NCBI RefSeq assembly: GCF_009883635.2
Contig: NZ_CP026115.2
Coordinates: 1,984,001-2,048,000, forward strand
From: Pseudomonas putida
GTDB taxonomy: Bacteria > Pseudomonadota > Gammaproteobacteria > Pseudomonadales > Pseudomonadaceae
Length of the DNA stretch: 64,000 bases
Direction of reading: 5' to 3'
The position numbers were made by a program, and so were the translations under genes. Below the pieces are notes generated by a model. The model made no database searches, had not been told where the DNA came from, and saw only the letters and a program-made list of their open reading frames with translations. Each line of letters starts with the position of its first letter. The stretch's first letter is position 1. This document shows positions 59,415 through 64,000 of the stretch, one piece after another.

Positions 59415-60878
59415 GTGAACCGGCCCACGCCCGTCAAAACCGACAACTTCTTCATCATGATCTTCCGAGCCCTGCGTCAACGCCGTGTGCCCTTGGCACT
59501 GCGCATCGCCACCACCAACATTTTCCTGGTGGCGCTGGCGCTGGTGATCTACGCCTGCGTGATGGGTCTGCAGTTCAAGCAAGCCATGCACGAGCAGGCC
59601 GACGCCCTCGGCCAGAGCCTGACCACCCAGACCGCCACCTCGGCGACCGAGCTGCTGGTGTCCAACGACATCCTCAGCCTCAACGTGCTGCTGGGCAACC
59701 TGGTGAAGAACCCGCTGGTGGCCCATGCGGCCATCTACAGCGTGGACAACCGCATTCTCGCCGAAGCCGGTCAGCGCCCGCGCAATAGCCTGCTGGGCGA
59801 AGCCGAAGGCCTGTACCAGACCAAGATCACGTTCCAGGACGTGACCGCCGGCCAGCTGCGCATCAGCCTGGACATGAGCCAGTTCCAGCAGCCGATGCTG
59901 ATCAGCCTGCAGAGCATGGGCATTCTCGCCGCCATCCTGCTGGCCTTGGCGCTGAGCCTGAGCCTGCGCCAAGGTCGCCACATCACCCTGCCGCTGCTGC
60001 AGCTGCGGGTGTGGCTGCGTGACCCGCACCCTTACACCCCAGCCATCGACCGTCAGGACGAAATCGGCGACATCGCTCGCCAGCTTCATGCGCGCCTGGC
60101 CCCGCCACCTCCGCCCGAGCCGGAACCGGAGGAAGAAGAGGACGAAGACGAGTTCGACGACCTGCACGACGAAGCCCCGGCCAAGCCCGCACAGCGCGCC
60201 AAGGCTGTGGTCCAGGCGGACGAGGACGACGACGAGGCCTTCGCCGGGCTGCTGGACGACGAGGAGCAACCGGCGGCCAAACCTGCCATGGTCGAATCCG
60301 ACGAGCCGCAGAACACCGCAGTGCTGGCCGTTCAACTGGGCTCCCAGGAGCAACTGCGTCGCCTGCCCCGCACGCGCCTGACCGAGCTGCTGGAACGCTA
60401 TCGTGGCTGCCTGGAGCAAGCCGCCTCGCTGTATGAAGGCGACATCCACACGCTCAACGATGGCAGCACGCTGGTGCTGTTCCACAGCCGCGACTGCGGT
60501 GAGGATTACCTGACCAACGCCATCTGCTGTGGCGAGCTGCTGCGTGCGCTGGGCCATGCCCTGCAGATCGAAGTGGCCGACAGTGGCATCACCCTGCAGC
60601 TGCAGCTGGGCCTGGCCTTGGGCGATGACCTGCAAGGACTGGAACAGGTCGACTTGCTGATGGCCGAAAAGGCCCAGGACGCGCTGGCACTGTCGCAACA
60701 CAGCCGCAACCTGCTGTTGGTGGAGCGGCAGATCAGTGATGACGAGCTGATCCGCAAGCGTGCCAGAATCCGGCCGATTGCCAGCCCTGAAGGGGCTTGC
60801 TGCGTAGAGCGGTTGCTGGAGCCTTATCCGTCGATGCTGGAGCGTCAGTTGGCGCGGATGCACGAACGCCGGGCCTGA
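59415..60878 (+). CDS. SMP/AhpA-type membrane protein with a cyclase-like C-terminal region
   Basis: A 487-residue protein next to serB, the same neighbourhood as the SMP family (YtjB/AhpA) in enterics. It has a membrane helix (LRIATTNIFLVALALVIYACVM), a periplasmic domain of about 110 residues, a second helix (MGILAAILLALALSLSL), a HAMP-like segment (DEIGDIARQLHARL), a long acidic linker (EPEPEEEEDEDEFDDLHDE) and a C-terminal domain (AVLAVQLGSQEQL...YEGDIHTLNDGSTLVLFH) reminiscent of class III nucleotide cyclases but without a full set of catalytic residues. Start GTG at 59415; an ATG at 59392 is out of frame. Role unknown. Confidence 0.7.
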   Translation: MNRPTPVKTDNFFIMIFRALRQRRVPLALRIATTNIFLVALALVIYACVMGLQFKQAMHEQADALGQSLTTQTATSATELLVSNDILSLNVLLGNLVKNPLVAHAAIYSVDNRILAEAGQRPRNSLLGEAEGLYQTKITFQDVTAGQLRISLDMSQFQQPMLISLQSMGILAAILLALALSLSLRQGRHITLPLLQLRVWLRDPHPYTPAIDRQDEIGDIARQLHARLAPPPPPEPEPEEEEDEDEFDDLHDEAPAKPAQRAKAVVQADEDDDEAFAGLLDDEEQPAAKPAMVESDEPQNTAVLAVQLGSQEQLRRLPRTRLTELLERYRGCLEQAASLYEGDIHTLNDGSTLVLFHSRDCGEDYLTNAICCGELLRALGHALQIEVADSGITLQLQLGLALGDDLQGLEQVDLLMAEKAQDALALSQHSRNLLLVERQISDDELIRKRARIRPIASPEGACCVERLLEPYPSMLERQLARMHERRA

Positions 60879-60884
60879 TACCGG

Positions 60885-60923
60885 GCCGGCCTCTTCGCGG
60901 CGGTTCGGCGCGAAGAGGCCGGC
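60885..60923. repeat. REP-type hairpin
   Basis: GCCGGCCTCTTCGCG/CGCGAAGAGGCCGGC perfect 15-bp stem with a 9-base loop after the SMP-like gene; same tctt-cgcg core as the elements at 7817 and 24592. Confidence 0.8.
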
Positions 60924-60949
60924 ACAAAGAACACAATACGTACACCCAC

Positions 60950-60979
60950 AAAAAAGCCCGCGAGCATGCGGGCTTTTTT
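60950..60979. terminator. Bidirectional terminator between SMP-like gene and lipoprotein gene
   Basis: AAAAAAGCCCGC/GCGGGCTTTTTT stem with a 6-base loop; A/T tracts on both sides make it usable by both convergent transcripts. Confidence 0.94.
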
Positions 60980-60995
60980 GTGGGTGGCGGTTCAA

Positions 60996-61706
60996 TCAGA
61001 AGCGATAGACTTCCATATCGGTGCGGATCGGCGAAGCCATCGGGATCTTCGACTTTTCTGGCGACTTCTTCACTTGCACCGGTGCTGCCGGCTTCTTTGG
61101 CGATTCTTCAGCAACCGCTGGCTGATTGGCCAGCGGCTTGACCGCCGTGCTCAACTGTTCGGCGAGCTTCTGCAGCAACTGCCCCTGGGCCTGAACCTGG
61201 GACGACTCACTGCCCTCGTGCGGCTGCTCGAGATGAACGATACGGTTGTCACGCACATGGCCACGACGGTCGAGCAGGCGCCATTGCGCATCGAGAATCG
61301 CTGGCTGGTTCTTGCCCGAGTCCAGGCGAGTGATCGACAGCAGCACCTGCACGTCCGGGGTGAAGCCAGTGCTGGCCGGGGCCAGCACCACGCGCTGGCT
61401 GTCCAGGCGCCAGGCCAGCTGGCGCACCAGCAACTGATCGATGTCTGCTGACAGGCTGCCGGCCCAACGACCGTCGGTCGCCGAACTCAGGCTGCCATCG
61501 GCCTGACGCTGCAAGAAGGTTTCACGCTGCAGGTAATCGGCGACCGACACCGGGCCGAGCACCACGGCCATGCCCGCACTCTGTGAAGGCTGGCCAGGAT
61601 CACCGCTGTCGAGTTGGTACAGGGCAACCGGCTGATGCATGCTGCATCCGCTCAGACCCAGCAAACCCGTCATCAACAGCGCAAATGGAAGGCGCAGGAA
61701 TTTCAT
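60996..61706 (-). CDS. PqiC-family lipoprotein
   Basis: A 236-residue lipoprotein: signal peptide MKFLRLPFALLMTGLLGLSG with lipobox LSGC and lipidated Cys at 21. The body (YQLDSGDPGQ; VVLGPVSVADYLQRETFLQR; RWAGSLSADIDQLLVRQLAWRL) matches the ABC-type transport auxiliary/PqiC (DUF330) pattern. It ends in a Lys/Pro-rich tail. The usual pqiAB partners are not adjacent. Single gene between a terminator and parC. Confidence 0.85.
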   Translation of the reverse strand: MKFLRLPFALLMTGLLGLSGCSMHQPVALYQLDSGDPGQPSQSAGMAVVLGPVSVADYLQRETFLQRQADGSLSSATDGRWAGSLSADIDQLLVRQLAWRLDSQRVVLAPASTGFTPDVQVLLSITRLDSGKNQPAILDAQWRLLDRRGHVRDNRIVHLEQPHEGSESSQVQAQGQLLQKLAEQLSTAVKPLANQPAVAEESPKKPAAPVQVKKSPEKSKIPMASPIRTDMEVYRF

Positions 61707-61881
61707 TCAACCCATCCAGGCGGTCGCTACCAGGCAAACCGCAGTGATACTGATAGAGATTCAATCGGGCACACGGCCACGCCGGCACCGCAGGGGCACT
61801 ATCATCCGCGAAATATCGGCCCGACTCCAGCATTTCTGCCTGGAACGGCGCTGAAATTGCCGTTCCAGACATTTCGTCGGA

Positions 61882-64000
<2,119 letters not shown>

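Overview
The window is a GC-rich gammaproteobacterial chromosome segment and almost certainly comes from the Pseudomonas putida group. Evidence for this is the gene order (pncB-nadE-azurin; rpsF-rpsR-DUF2232-rplI-dnaB; tsaE-amiB-mutL-miaA-hfq-hflX-hflK-hflC-hisZ-purA; orn, rsgA, motBA, psd, serB, parC), a BraC-type branched-chain amino acid transporter, an azurin, and the characteristic intergenic REP palindromes with cores such as gagcgggcttgcccgcgaagaggcc. Most of it is conserved core genome.

Layout. 0-6 kb: an EamA exporter, an unusual lipase without signal peptide, osmE, a ferritin-like protein, an asmA-family gene broken by one missing base, and a secreted protein made of 15-residue repeats. 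6-9.2 kb: a DesT/FabR-like TetR regulator, an AGE-family sugar isomerase, an SDR oxidoreductase and a gene-free stretch crowded with DnaA-box-like sites. 9.2-14.3 kb: the livKHMGF high-affinity branched-chain amino acid operon on the minus strand. 14.7-18.3 kb: NAD salvage (pncB-nadE), azurin, a possible 29-residue protein and a LOG-family protein. 18.4-28 kb, minus strand: a YgiQ-type radical SAM protein, replicative helicase DnaB, the S6/S18/L9 ribosomal cluster, rlmB and rnr.

28-36 kb: two identical tRNA-Leu(CAG) genes with a clear sigma70 promoter and terminator, a Fe(III) binding protein and permease pair, then an AT-richer accessory island (31.3-33.2 kb) holding an orphan type VI secretion hcp followed by a probable pore-forming effector and a small membrane immunity protein. 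After it come a DUF2867 protein, a large REP pair and a chemoreceptor. 36-48.5 kb, minus strand: purA and hisZ, then the long tsaE-amiB-mutL-miaA-hfq-hflX-hflK-hflC block. 48.5-64 kb: queG, a TRIC-type channel, orn, rsgA, a TIR-like single-domain protein, motA-motB, an HDOD protein, rhodanese-psd, serB and a divergent SMP/AhpA-like membrane protein, a PqiC-like lipoprotein, and parC running off the right edge.

The most unusual items are the hcp-effector-immunity island, the DnaA-box cluster at 8.77-9.18 kb, the repeat protein whose repeats differ only synonymously, and the small TIR-like protein between rsgA and motB. All family assignments come from reading motifs and from remembered families; no database search was run.
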